Shown: one piece after another, positions 19,063 to 26,876 of the stretch | How the letters are laid out: each line of letters begins with the position of its first letter | How positions within the stretch are numbered: the first letter of the stretch is position 1 | Source of the DNA: Porticoccus sp. W117 | GTDB taxonomy: Bacteria; Pseudomonadota; Gammaproteobacteria; Pseudomonadales; Porticoccaceae | Reading direction: 5' to 3' | Length of the DNA stretch: 35,485 bases | Assembly (NCBI RefSeq): GCF_030341905.1 | Contig: NZ_JATAAF010000027.1 | Span: forward strand, 1-35,485 | Position numbers and translations under genes: made by a program | Notes under the pieces: model-generated | What the model saw: the letters and a program-made list of their open reading frames with translations, nothing else | Databases searched by the model: none | Told to the model about the DNA's origin: nothing

Positions 19063-19220
19063 AGCGCTTGGCGCAACTGACTTAGTACCGAACATAATAA
19101 CAACGATAAACATAATAATAATGGCATTGGATGGATTGCTAAAACTGTGGGGTAGGCCCCAATTACTATGAAGCGGTTATACGCTTGTTGAAGGGAGTTC
19201 CGAAAGGGACTCCCTTTTTT
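19063..19220 (+). ncRNA. Candidate CrcZ-like small RNA
   Basis: From the predicted sigma54 start to a strong terminator is about 158 nt without a convincing gene. Visible parts: a 5' hairpin GCGC-TTG-GCGC (19064-19074); an A-rich unpaired tract 19091-19124 with two CA motifs, AATAACAA (19096-19103) and AATAATAA (19114-19121), which fit the AAYAAYAA motif bound by Hfq/Crc; small hairpins at 19148-19161 and 19171-19186; and the terminator 19191-19220. It lies between the CbrB-like gene and pcnB, as crcZ does in Pseudomonas, but is shorter than the ~400-nt CrcZ of P. aeruginosa. If transcription begins at the possible -10 near 18974 it would be about 235 nt and gain more A-rich sequence. The role (titrating Hfq/Crc) is inferred from position and motifs. 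Confidence 0.6.
19191..19220 (+). terminator. Strong terminator of the candidate sRNA
   Basis: AGGGAGTTCC and GGGACTCCCT form a 10-bp stem (one T-G wobble) with a GAAA tetraloop, followed by TTTTTT. There is no coding gene just upstream, which supports a separate short transcript. Confidence 0.88.
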
Positions 19221-19256
19221 ACGCCTGTTTTTTTGTTTTGTCCGATGTGGCAACCC

Positions 19257-19357
19257 GACACTGGTATGCCTTTTCCAGACACGCTGTAAATACATCCTTG
19301 TAAGCTCGGATGCGACATCCATGTCGCATACGGTCTGGTAAAGACATACCAGTGCCG
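19257..19357 (-). repeat. Palindromic repeat, copy 3 (paired ANGGAN-loop element, minus orientation)
   Basis: Arms 19259-19280 and 19333-19354 pair over 22 positions with two mismatches. Read on the minus strand, the inner hairpins carry ACATGGATGT (plus 19315-19324) and ACAAGGATGT (plus 19292-19301), 23 nt apart. The core TTTACAGCGTGTCTGG is shared with copy 4, which lies 57 bp away in the opposite orientation. Motif-strand transcription would run away from pcnB. Confidence 0.85.
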
Positions 19358-19414
19358 AGTTTTCATATCTAACTACTGACGCATTTCCTGGAAATCTCCA
19401 CCGCAGGTTCAGCG

Positions 19415-19517
19415 CCATTTGGCTGTGTTCTTTCCAGACCTTTGGCCGCAGGGATAGCGGCCAAGGAGCGCACAGGGAAGTGTTTACAGCGTGTCTGGAA
19501 AGAACACAGCCAAATGG
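19415..19517 (+). repeat. Palindromic repeat, copy 4 (paired ANGGAN-loop element)
   Basis: Arms 19415-19439 and 19493-19517 are perfect 25-bp complements. The first inner hairpin differs in sequence from other copies (stem TTGGCCGC/GCGGCCAA) but keeps an AGGGAT(A) loop (19448-19457); the second carries ACAGGGAAGT (19472-19481). It lies 98 bp before the pcnB start in sense orientation, so a pcnB leader RNA would contain both hairpins. With copy 3 it fills most of the stretch between the sRNA terminator and pcnB. Confidence 0.87.
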
Positions 19518-19615
19518 AGCACGGCACGCAGGTAATACCGCTTACCAACCAGTATTTAAGCGATGTTTATGGTAAAGTGCCTCGCTTTACGCAACCCCAT
19601 CCCAAAAACCCCGGT

Positions 19616-20971
19616 ATGCTCAACTGGCTCAAAAACAAACTTCCAAAGTCGGGCAGCGCCCGGGATAACGCCCCCCACACCTTATCCGCTAAACAGCACC
19701 CCATATCTCCGAGGGGTATCAGCAAAGCTGCTCGAGACGTGGTGGACACCCTCAGCGATGCCGGTTACCAGGCTTATGTAGTGGGTGGCTGCGTGCGCGA
19801 CCTGCTGCTGAAAACCCAGCCAAAAGACTTTGACGTCGCCACTGACGCCACTCCGGAAGAAGTCAAAAATCTGTTCCGCCGCGCCCGCATTGTCGGCCGC
19901 CGCTTCCAGATAGTACATGTGCGCTTTGGCCGCGAAGTGATCGAAGTAACCACCTTCCGCGCCCACCACCAGGGCAACGGCAAAAAGCCTCCCCACTCCA
20001 GGCAGGCACAACAATCGGAGCAGGGTATGTTGCTGCGCGACAACGTGTTCGGCGATATTGACCAGGACGCCGCCCGCCGCGACTTTACCGTTAACGCCTT
20101 CTACTACCAGCCCGGCAACAACACCATTTACGACTACGCCAACGGCCTCAGGGATTTGCAAAAACGCACCTTGCGGATGATTGGCGACCCGGAACAGCGC
20201 TACCGGGAAGATCCAGTACGCATGCTGCGGGCAGCTCGTTTCGCCGCCAAACTGGGTTTTGAAATCGAGCCCAAAACCGCCCAGCCCATTAACAAACTGG
20301 CAAAACTGCTGCGGGATATCGCCCCAGCCCGACTGTTTGACGAGGTTGTCAAACTGTTGATGTCCGGCAACGGCCTGGCCACCTTTCGGCTGCTGCGGGA
20401 ACAACAACTGTTTGCCGAACTGTTCCCCGCCACTGACGCCCTGCTGGACGAAGGCAACACACTGGAGTTCATCGAACAGGCACTGATTAACACCGACCAG
20501 CGCATTCGCAGCGGTAAGCGGGTGACACCCGCATTCCTATATGCCGCCATCTTGTGGCCAGTGGTGGTCAAGCACAGCCAGCGCTTCCTCGACAACGGCG
20601 AATCACCCGCCTACGCCTGGCAACACGGCGGCAACCTGGCCATCGAACAACAAATTCCCCGCATCGCTATTCCGCGCCGTTTCACCACCCCCATGCGGGA
20701 AATCTGGAGCCTGCAACAACGGCTGCCACGGCGCGCCGGCAAACAGGCAGAGCGCCTGGTGGAACACCCGCGCTTTCGCGCCGGTTACGACTTTGTGCTG
20801 CTGCGGGAACAGGCCGGGGAAGACCTGCAAGGGCTCGGCCAATGGTGGACGCTCTATCAGGAAGCTGATGAGCACAAGCGCCAGGAAATGTGCGCCAAAC
20901 TGCACAACGGCAAACGCCCCGGCGGTCGACGACGCCGCAAACGCGGGCCACGGCGTAAGCCTGCACCGTGA
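19616..20971 (+). CDS. pcnB: Poly(A) polymerase I
   Basis: Adds poly(A) tails to RNA 3' ends, promoting decay. 451 residues: nucleotidyltransferase head with VVGGCVRDLLL (Gly57-Gly58) and DFDVATD (Asp71, Asp73), the RRDFTVNAFYY block, the RMIGDPEQRYREDPVRMLRAARFAAKLGF motif region, and a very basic tail (RRRRKRGPRRKP). The tail and the RKP end separate PcnB from CCA-adding enzymes. The frame is open to 19442, but that extension crosses repeat copy 4; MLNWLKNKLPK at 19616 is the plausible start. The stop overlaps the folK start. Confidence 0.94.
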   Translation: MLNWLKNKLPKSGSARDNAPHTLSAKQHPISPRGISKAARDVVDTLSDAGYQAYVVGGCVRDLLLKTQPKDFDVATDATPEEVKNLFRRARIVGRRFQIVHVRFGREVIEVTTFRAHHQGNGKKPPHSRQAQQSEQGMLLRDNVFGDIDQDAARRDFTVNAFYYQPGNNTIYDYANGLRDLQKRTLRMIGDPEQRYREDPVRMLRAARFAAKLGFEIEPKTAQPINKLAKLLRDIAPARLFDEVVKLLMSGNGLATFRLLREQQLFAELFPATDALLDEGNTLEFIEQALINTDQRIRSGKRVTPAFLYAAILWPVVVKHSQRFLDNGESPAYAWQHGGNLAIEQQIPRIAIPRRFTTPMREIWSLQQRLPRRAGKQAERLVEHPRFRAGYDFVLLREQAGEDLQGLGQWWTLYQEADEHKRQEMCAKLHNGKRPGGRRRRKRGPRRKPAP

Positions 20972-21444
20972 CCATCGCCTACATTGCCCTGGGCAGCAAC
21001 CTGGCAGAGCCACTGCAACAAGTCAGCCAAGGGCTCGACGCCATTGCCAATCTTTCACAGTGCCAGCTGTTGGATCATTCACCCTGGTACCGCAGCGCAC
21101 CAGTAGGCCCCCGCGGGCAACCAGACTATATCAACGGCGTGTGCGCTATCGAGACTACGCTGCAACCACTGCCATTGCTGCACCAGCTGCAAAACATTGA
21201 AAATCAGCAGGGCCGGGTACGCAGTCAACGCTGGGGGGCGCGCACTCTGGACCTGGATATTTTGCTCTACGGCGACCTCACACTGAACACCCCGGAACTG
21301 CAGCTGCCGCACCCACGTATGGCTGAGCGCAACTTCGTATTGCTGCCCCTGGCAGACATTGCCGCCGACCTGGTCATGCCGGACAACCGCCCACTGACAC
21401 AACTGTTGGCAAACTGCCCAAGCGGAGGTATCGTGCGGCTATGA
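20968..21444 (+). CDS. folK: 6-hydroxymethyl-7,8-dihydropterin pyrophosphokinase
   Basis: Transfers pyrophosphate from ATP to 6-hydroxymethyl-dihydropterin in folate synthesis. 158 residues with IALGSNLA at the start, WYRSAPVGPRGQPDYINGV, and the signature RWGARTLDLDILLYGD with two metal-binding aspartates, then LPHPRMAERNFVLLPL. The start is GTG at 20968, inside the pcnB stop (GTGA overlap). It overlaps the next gene by 4 bases (ATGA). Part of the pcnB-folK-dNK-panB run. Confidence 0.95.
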   Translation: MTIAYIALGSNLAEPLQQVSQGLDAIANLSQCQLLDHSPWYRSAPVGPRGQPDYINGVCAIETTLQPLPLLHQLQNIENQQGRVRSQRWGARTLDLDILLYGDLTLNTPELQLPHPRMAERNFVLLPLADIAADLVMPDNRPLTQLLANCPSGGIVRL

Positions 21445-22160
21445 ACCAACCGCAGTCAGCCACCTTGCAGCCAGGCAGTTTTGCTGAGTTATTGCTCAAC
21501 GAGAGTACCGAAGCGCCTGTCACTCTGCCCTCCTATATCGCCGTGGAAGGCCCCATCGGCGTGGGCAAAACCTCGTTGGCAAAACGCCTTGCCGGGCAGT
21601 TTGATTACGACACCTTATTGGAACAGCCGGAACTCAACCCCTTTCTGGAACGCTTCTATCAAGATCCTCAGGCCGCGGCCCTGCCCACCCAGCTGCATTT
21701 TCTGTTTCAGCGCGCTAAACAGCTGGAAGAGCTACGTCAGGGGGACATGTTCCAACACATGTGGGTAGCGGATTTTGTGATTGAAAAAGACCCGCTGTTC
21801 GCCCAGGTGACTCTGGACGACGACGAATTGCGCATCTACCAGCAGGTATATAAACAGCTGACCATCGATGCGCCCAAGCCGGATCTGGTGGTGTACTTGC
21901 AAGCTCCCACCGAAGTGCTCTTGGATCGCATAGAGAATCGCGGCATCGAATCAGAACAACAAATCGACCCTGACTATCTGGCCCGGCTGAACGATGCCTA
22001 CACTCAATTTTTCTACTACTACGACCAATCGCCGCTGCTGATCGTCAATGCCGCCGACATCAACCCGGTGGATAACCAGGGCGACTTCGACAACCTGGTG
22101 AGTCACCTCAGCCGCATCAAGTCCGGTCGCCACTATTTTAATCCACAGGCCAGCCTGTAA
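21441..22160 (+). CDS. Deoxynucleoside kinase family protein
   Basis: Phosphorylates deoxynucleosides for salvage, by family inference. 239 residues with P-loop GPIGVGKT (37-44), the acidic [17 protein letters not shown] segment that follows the sugar-binding region, FLFQRAKQ, a LID-like stretch [17 protein letters not shown], and [17 protein letters not shown] near the end. Close to the deoxyadenosine/deoxyguanosine kinase type. The first 30 residues precede the usual fold. It overlaps folK (ATGA) and sits before panB, a position this family often takes in gammaproteobacteria. Confidence 0.85.
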   Translation: MNQPQSATLQPGSFAELLLNESTEAPVTLPSYIAVEGPIGVGKTSLAKRLAGQFDYDTLLEQPELNPFLERFYQDPQAAALPTQLHFLFQRAKQLEELRQGDMFQHMWVADFVIEKDPLFAQVTLDDDELRIYQQVYKQLTIDAPKPDLVVYLQAPTEVLLDRIENRGIESEQQIDPDYLARLNDAYTQFFYYYDQSPLLIVNAADINPVDNQGDFDNLVSHLSRIKSGRHYFNPQASL

Positions 22161-22197
22161 GCATTCGCTGCACAGTCTGCCAAACCCGAACATACCC

Positions 22198-22989
22198 ATG
22201 AAAAAAGTCACCATCCAAACCCTGCAGCAACACAAAGCCAACGGTGAGAAATTCCCGGTACTCACCTGCTACGACGCCACCTTTGCCCGATTGATGGAAC
22301 AGGTAGAGATCGACGTCATGCTGGTGGGCGACTCCCTGGGTAATGTAATCCAGGGCCAGGGCAGCACCGTACCGGTTACGATGGACGAAATGGCCTACCA
22401 CACCGCCGCCGTCGCCCGGGGCAACAGCAAATCGTTGCTGATGGTGGACATGCCCTTTATGAGCTACGCCACCGAAGAACAAGCCCTGGCAAACGCCGCC
22501 GAGCTGATGCAGGCGGGAGCGCATATGGTAAAACTGGAAGGCGGCGCCTGGCTGGAAGAAACCGTATTGATGCTCAGCGAGCGCGGCATTCCCGTGTGTG
22601 CACATCTGGGACTGACGCCGCAATCGGTAAACAAACTCAGCGGCTACAAAGTGCAGGGCCGCGATCAGGATGGTGCAGAGCAGATGCTGGCTGACGCCCA
22701 TATCCTGCAAGAAGCGGGGGCAGATTTACTGGTGGTGGAGTGCATCCCCAGCGAGTTGGGCAAGCAGCTGTCGCAATCCCTGGAAATGCCGGTCATCGGT
22801 ATCGGCGCCGGGCCAGACACAGACGCTCAAGTTTTGGTACTGCACGATATGCTGGGCATTTCAGCCCGACTGCCGAAGTTTTCCCACAACTTTTTGGCAG
22901 ACACAGATTCCATTGAAGCAGCCATTGCTGCCTACAAAACCGCCGTAGAAAACGGCAATTTTCCGGCGGCGGAACACGGTTTCAAGTGA
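22198..22989 (+). CDS. panB: Ketopantoate hydroxymethyltransferase
   Basis: First committed step of pantothenate synthesis: 2-oxoisovalerate plus methylene-tetrahydrofolate gives ketopantoate. 263 residues with [18 protein letters not shown] (Asp45), VDMPFMSY (Asp84), LEGG, and [22 protein letters not shown]. Asp45 and Asp84 sit at the metal-binding positions of E. coli PanB. It ends the pcnB run; panC, usually next, is missing here and must be elsewhere if present. Confidence 0.96.
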   Translation: MKKVTIQTLQQHKANGEKFPVLTCYDATFARLMEQVEIDVMLVGDSLGNVIQGQGSTVPVTMDEMAYHTAAVARGNSKSLLMVDMPFMSYATEEQALANAAELMQAGAHMVKLEGGAWLEETVLMLSERGIPVCAHLGLTPQSVNKLSGYKVQGRDQDGAEQMLADAHILQEAGADLLVVECIPSELGKQLSQSLEMPVIGIGAGPDTDAQVLVLHDMLGISARLPKFSHNFLADTDSIEAAIAAYKTAVENGNFPAAEHGFK

Positions 22990-23021
22990 GTATTTCGAAC
23001 AATTATATGAAAGGACGTTTC

Positions 23022-23591
23022 ATGCTGTATCGCATCACTTTGCTGGCTCTTTTCTGTATCTCCCTCAACGCCTGCACTACCCGCCAGATCGGCACGACCT
23101 ATGGAGGTTCCACCGAACAACGCCTGATTACTCACAGCATTGAAAAACTGATGGCGCAATTACCTGTTAGTGAATTTGCCAGCTTCCGTCAGCGTACTGT
23201 CCTGTTGAATAGCCATTTCATACAGCGCAACGATCTACTGGATTACGCCGATCAAATGTTACGCATGGAGCTGGTTCGTCGTTTCGAGGTGGTGGTCACA
23301 GACGATGCTGAACAAGCGGATTATCAACTGGACTTTTTCTTTACTTCGCTGGGCACAGATACAGACAGTTACGGGCTATCGATCCCCATTATTAACGTCA
23401 GCAATGCCGCAGAGAGTGCCCGTCTGGATGTGCTGGCCGTGGACATGTATCACGGGATATCTGAATGCCTCTACTATGTGCGTGACCTGAAAGAAGGCAC
23501 ATTGAAAAAGCATGGAAAATTACTGGCGCGCATTCGCACTGACGAAGTTTCTACACCAATTATTAATTTTCCGATTTCCAATATTGACTAG
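23022..23591 (+). CDS. Putative lipoprotein, function unknown
   Basis: 189 residues beginning MLYRITLLALFCISLNAC, a signal with lipobox LNAC, then a mature domain rich in charged and beta-prone stretches (RQRTVLLNSHFIQRND, EVVVTDDAEQADYQLDFFFTSLGTDT). I do not recognise the family; the DYQLDFFF and LDVLAVDMYHG blocks suggest a small outer-membrane accessory fold, which is only an impression. The start at 23022 was chosen over an in-frame ATG 12 codons earlier because AAGGA lies 7 bases before it and the signal peptide begins there. It follows panB by 32 bp, perhaps by readthrough. Confidence 0.75.
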   Translation: MLYRITLLALFCISLNACTTRQIGTTYGGSTEQRLITHSIEKLMAQLPVSEFASFRQRTVLLNSHFIQRNDLLDYADQMLRMELVRRFEVVVTDDAEQADYQLDFFFTSLGTDTDSYGLSIPIINVSNAAESARLDVLAVDMYHGISECLYYVRDLKEGTLKKHGKLLARIRTDEVSTPIINFPISNID

Positions 23592-23623
23592 AGATTACTC
23601 TCAAAAAAGAAACAGTTACCTGC

Positions 23624-23935
23624 TCATTCAATTTCTTCAACAAACGGTTCGCCCGTCACTTGCAGGGTAATTTCTTTTTTGTAGGTGGTGATCACAATGG
23701 TGTCTTTTTGTGGCTGCTCGATGCTGACCACATCATCCATGGTTTCATCATCCGGCTTGGCTTGCAGGTTTTTCTCCCGGTAGCTGAGCACTTCCGGGAA
23801 TACCAGTCGCAAGTCTGGTTCGCCGCAATCCGGGTCGTCCATGCACTCGATAAACACCATGCGCACGTCGATGTCGTACACCAGATTAAATATATAGGGG
23901 GCGCAGTCGCCCAGCAGTTTTCCGGTAAGGCTCAT
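23624..23935 (-). CDS. Hypothetical acidic protein
   Basis: 103 residues, acidic, no signal or membrane span. Cysteines at DCAPY, IECMDD and PDCGEPD could bind metal or form disulfides, but no known motif is clear. The middle (QAKPDDETMDDVVSIEQPQKD) looks disordered and the end is beta-prone. It converges with the upstream lipoprotein gene; codon use resembles its neighbours. A palindromic repeat separates it from the next minus-strand gene. I do not recognise it. Confidence 0.55.
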   Translation of the reverse strand: MSLTGKLLGDCAPYIFNLVYDIDVRMVFIECMDDPDCGEPDLRLVFPEVLSYREKNLQAKPDDETMDDVVSIEQPQKDTIVITTYKKEITLQVTGEPFVEEIE

Positions 23936-23961
23936 TTATTGTTCCTGCATTTCTCTATCAC

Positions 23962-24034
23962 TGTCATCCTGAGCGCAGCGAAGGATCTCAGTGCCTTACT
24001 GACTACGAGATCCTTCGCTGCACTCAGGATGACA
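23962..24034. repeat. Palindromic intergenic repeat (TGTCATCCTGAG type)
   Basis: Arms 23962-23989 and 24007-24034 are 28-bp inverted copies with one difference, around a 17-base loop. The TGTCATCCTGAGCG...GAAGGATCT arm is a widespread bacterial intergenic palindrome. It lies between two unrecognised genes on the minus strand and may act as a terminator or mRNA-end stabiliser. Confidence 0.85.
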
Positions 24035-24044
24035 CACCTATTTT

Positions 24045-24536
24045 TTATTTTTCTTCCGGGCAGTCGGTGTTATAGGGGCGCGACAGCTGGAACACCGTAT
24101 TGTCCTGCTTGGGCAAATCCCAGTATTCGGTAAAATTGCTATCCGCACTGCTGTCGTCCACCATTTTGTAGGGAGCGATCAGGCGCCAGCCAATCAGGTC
24201 GAGGCGCGGCTCAAGAATGCGGCGACCGTATTCAATGCGGTAGTAGTAATAGGCTTCCAACTCGTAAACATTACCGGCCACCGCGTGCGACCACTCCGGG
24301 TCGTCGGGCGTACGCACACCTTCAGGGGTGTAAAACTCAAACCCGTATTGAATATCTTCCCCAGTAGCCGCCGGCAGAGTTGCCTCAATCAGTTTGATAT
24401 GAGCACCAGCGGGGCCACAGCTGTTGTCCAGGTATTCAGCACGGAATACCGATGGCAATTCACTGCGCTTCGGCGGCGGCTCTTCACAGCCCGCCAGGAA
24501 CATCAGACAAACACAGAGTAAACACAGTTTGTTCAT
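24045..24536 (-). CDS. Putative lipoprotein, function unknown
   Basis: 163 residues starting MNKLCLLCVCLMFLAGC with lipobox LAGC at Cys17, followed by a Pro/Glu linker and a domain with many aromatic residues (YELEAYYYYRIEYGRR, YWDLPKQDNTVF). I do not recognise the family. It lies 41 bp downstream of the carbonic anhydrase gene in the same direction, and GGAGGC lies before the ATG. The spacing allows cotranscription but gives no functional link. Confidence 0.7.
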   Translation of the reverse strand: MNKLCLLCVCLMFLAGCEEPPPKRSELPSVFRAEYLDNSCGPAGAHIKLIEATLPAATGEDIQYGFEFYTPEGVRTPDDPEWSHAVAGNVYELEAYYYYRIEYGRRILEPRLDLIGWRLIAPYKMVDDSSADSNFTEYWDLPKQDNTVFQLSRPYNTDCPEEK

Positions 24537-24577
24537 GGTATTGCCTCCTGGTCTAAAATTATTTTTTCAGGCTTCTC

Positions 24578-25207
24578 TTACTCAACCAAACGATACACCT
24601 GTTCCACCTGTTCGGCGCTGTTAATGCTGACACCGAGATCATTCAGCAGACCGTCGGACAAACCGTAAATCCAGCCGTGAACGGTGAGCTCATGACCGTT
24701 GCGCCAAGCCCGTTGTACAACCGGTAGCTGGCTGACGTTTTCCACCTGCTGGCAAACGTTGAGTTCACACAGGCGGTCAATACGTGCATCACCCTGCAAC
24801 TGTTCCAGTTCTTCAGCGTGATTCTGGTACACCTGCTTGATCCCGGAAAGCCAGCTGTCGATTAGCCCCAATTCTTTCCCTTCTGTAGAGGCTTTGACGC
24901 CACCACAGCCGTAGTGGCCACAGACGATAATGTGTTTCACTTTGAGCGCTTCCACAGCGTACTGAATCACCGACAAGGCATTGGGGTCAGTGCCGTACAC
25001 CAGATTCGCCACATTGCGGTGCACAAACAACTCACCGGGCTGCATGCCGACAATTTCATTGGCAGGTACACGGCTGTCGGCACAGCCCACCCACAAGTAT
25101 TCCGGGGTTTGCTGTTTGCTCAGGCGGGTAAAAAATTCCGCGTCTTGTTCCACCAGAGAACGCGACCATTCGCGGTTGTTATTCAACAGGTCGTGCAGTG
25201 TCATCAT
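24578..25207 (-). CDS. can: Beta-class carbonic anhydrase
   Basis: Interconverts CO2 and bicarbonate, supplying bicarbonate to carboxylases. 209 residues with zinc ligands Cys42, Asp44 (GCADSRVP), His98 and Cys101 (VCGHYGCGG), and Arg46 of the Asp-Arg dyad. HRNVANLV and the C-terminal NGHELTVHGWIYGLSDG are typical of the Can/YadF clade. GGAG lies 6 bases before the first of two tandem ATGs. Follows pepQ by 69 bp. Confidence 0.94.
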   Translation of the reverse strand: MMTLHDLLNNNREWSRSLVEQDAEFFTRLSKQQTPEYLWVGCADSRVPANEIVGMQPGELFVHRNVANLVYGTDPNALSVIQYAVEALKVKHIIVCGHYGCGGVKASTEGKELGLIDSWLSGIKQVYQNHAEELEQLQGDARIDRLCELNVCQQVENVSQLPVVQRAWRNGHELTVHGWIYGLSDGLLNDLGVSINSAEQVEQVYRLVE

Positions 25208-25276
25208 GCAAAACTCCTGATCGTTTATCGGCAGGTTACAACTGTTTCTTTAACTTCACGTCATTGCGGAGGCGTA

Positions 25277-26596
25277 TTAAACCAACGCCGCCTGAGCATC
25301 CCGAGTCAGGTTTTCCAGAGTGCCATCGGCGTGAATCACAATATTGTCTTCAATGCGAATGCCGCCGTAGGGAATAAACTCCTCAACCCGCGCCCAGTTC
25401 ACCTTGGCTTCCTGTTCGCCGCCCTTGAGTTTATCCAGTAGCGCCGGGATAAAGTATAGACCGGGTTCTACCGTGTGTACCTGAGTGGCGACAAAATCCG
25501 TGGTATTGCGCAGCTTTGGGTACTCTTCCGGGGGCGACACACGGCCACCGCTGGGGTCTTTCAGGTCACCACCTTTTTCGTGCACATTCACGCCAATGCC
25601 ATGGCCGATACCGTGGGGGTAAAAGGTATTTGTTAGCCCACTGGCCACTGCCTCGTCAGCGGACACATTCACCACATCGAACTGCACCAGAACTTCGGCA
25701 ATTTTCTGGTGCGACAGTTTGTGCAACTCAATACCGCTGGTGCCCAGGCCACTGGCTGCCACCAACTCTTGTTGTTTTTGATCCATAGCATCCACCATAG
25801 CGGCAAAATCGCTGTTGGGATCAAACGCGTAGGTGCGGGTAATGTCGGAGGCGTAGCCGTTCACATCCACACCGGCATCAATCAAAAAGCTGCGATGCTG
25901 CGCCGGGGCATCCCGAAACAGGTTATGGTGGTGCAAAATCGCCGCGTGCTCATTGAGCCCGGCAATCACCGGGTAGGGCATTTCATTTTCCGAGCAATTG
26001 CAATCCGCCAGGTAAGCGGCCTGAATGCCCAACTCTGATTCACCGGCCATAAAGGCTTTGCGCGCCGCTTCGTGAGCCGACACCGCCAGGCGGTTGGCCT
26101 CGCGCATGCAAGCGTGCTCGTAGGCGGTTTTAAAACGGCGCTGATAGTCCACATGGTTGCGCAGTGCCTCGGGGTTTACCCTCTCGGCAGGCAAACCGAA
26201 TTCGTTGTCTTCACCCAGATAAGCCAGGGCGGTGTTATCCAGTGGCAATTTTTCAGCGAGCTGTTTGTGGCTCTGGAAATAGTCAACGGTAAAAGGCTCG
26301 TCCCAACCGGTGGGCAGGGATTGTGGAGCGGTGTGCCAAATATCTTCGGCATTATTGAGATACAAGGTTGGGCGACCTTCCTGTGCAATCAGCAGAAAGC
26401 AGTCCTGACGACGGTTTATGGGCAGCCACTCTTTGAAATAGACGTTGGCTTTAAACGGATAAAACATGTCGTCCTGATATTGCACCTTTACCTGACCTGA
26501 GCTGATCAGCAGCTGATCAATGCCCAGTTCGGCCATAAAGGTGCGGAAGGTATTTAGCTTGGAGGCGACGTGCTCCAGATAGAGTTCTTTCAACAT
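25277..26596 (-). CDS. pepQ: Xaa-Pro dipeptidase
   Basis: Cleaves Xaa-Pro dipeptides with a dinuclear metal centre. 439 residues, the length of gammaproteobacterial PepQ. Pita-bread fold in the C-terminal half with ligands visible in LIDAGVDVNGYASDITRTYAF (two Asp), YPHGIGHGIGVNVHE (His), HTVEPGLYFIPALL (Glu) and GGIRIEDNIVI (Glu). It follows the thiamin genes by 28 bp on the same strand, perhaps by readthrough rather than shared function. Confidence 0.92.
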   Translation of the reverse strand: MLKELYLEHVASKLNTFRTFMAELGIDQLLISSGQVKVQYQDDMFYPFKANVYFKEWLPINRRQDCFLLIAQEGRPTLYLNNAEDIWHTAPQSLPTGWDEPFTVDYFQSHKQLAEKLPLDNTALAYLGEDNEFGLPAERVNPEALRNHVDYQRRFKTAYEHACMREANRLAVSAHEAARKAFMAGESELGIQAAYLADCNCSENEMPYPVIAGLNEHAAILHHHNLFRDAPAQHRSFLIDAGVDVNGYASDITRTYAFDPNSDFAAMVDAMDQKQQELVAASGLGTSGIELHKLSHQKIAEVLVQFDVVNVSADEAVASGLTNTFYPHGIGHGIGVNVHEKGGDLKDPSGGRVSPPEEYPKLRNTTDFVATQVHTVEPGLYFIPALLDKLKGGEQEAKVNWARVEEFIPYGGIRIEDNIVIHADGTLENLTRDAQAALV

Positions 26597-26624
26597 AATC
26601 GTTCGGTTTCCAGTTGCTTGCCGA

Positions 26625-26876
26625 TTACAGAGGCGCTTCCATACCCGGCAGAAATTTGGCTACGTAAACCGCTTTGCCATAGGTGTCGAAGCAGTGTTTG
26701 ATTTCTTTTGTCAGCACCGCCATCAAGCGATCATACTCCCCGGTCAGCAAGGTACTGGTAGGAACTGTTTTCACTTTGATATCAGCGTAGCTATTAAAGC
26801 GTTCGATAATACCATGGATAGGAGGAACGTAATCCTCGTTAAACGGGTACATGCTGATTTCAACGGTGAGCTTCAT
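26625..26876 (-). CDS. Thiamin-binding-type small protein (UPF0045/YqgV-like)
   Basis: 83 residues: [51 protein letters not shown] and GKAVYVAKFLPG, matching the ferredoxin-like UPF0045 fold related to the thiamin-binding YkoF. Start and thiDE stop overlap by one base (TAATG), so translation is coupled to thiamin synthesis enzymes. This strongly suggests binding of thiamin, its pyrimidine or thiazole. The exact ligand is not known. Confidence 0.75.
   Translation of the reverse strand: MKLTVEISMYPFNEDYVPPIHGIIERFNSYADIKVKTVPTSTLLTGEYDRLMAVLTKEIKHCFDTYGKAVYVAKFLPGMEAPL

Noticed and set aside
19121-19171. A 16-codon frame (MALDGLLKLWGRPQLL) inside the candidate sRNA
   Set aside because: No ribosome site precedes it and it is too short to support. 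It remains a remote option for a dual-function RNA.
19257-19517. Palindromes considered as integron attC sites
   Set aside because: Size and fold are similar, but no GTTRRRY/RYYYAAC core sites and no integrase or cassette array are present.
19257-19517. Inverted pair of copies 3 and 4 considered as ends of one transposon or as a CRISPR array
   Set aside because: Only 57 bp lies between them, with no gene, and the palindromes are complete in themselves. No regular spacers exist.
19442-19615. N-terminal extension of PcnB
   Set aside because: It begins within repeat copy 4. The normal PcnB start context is at 19616.
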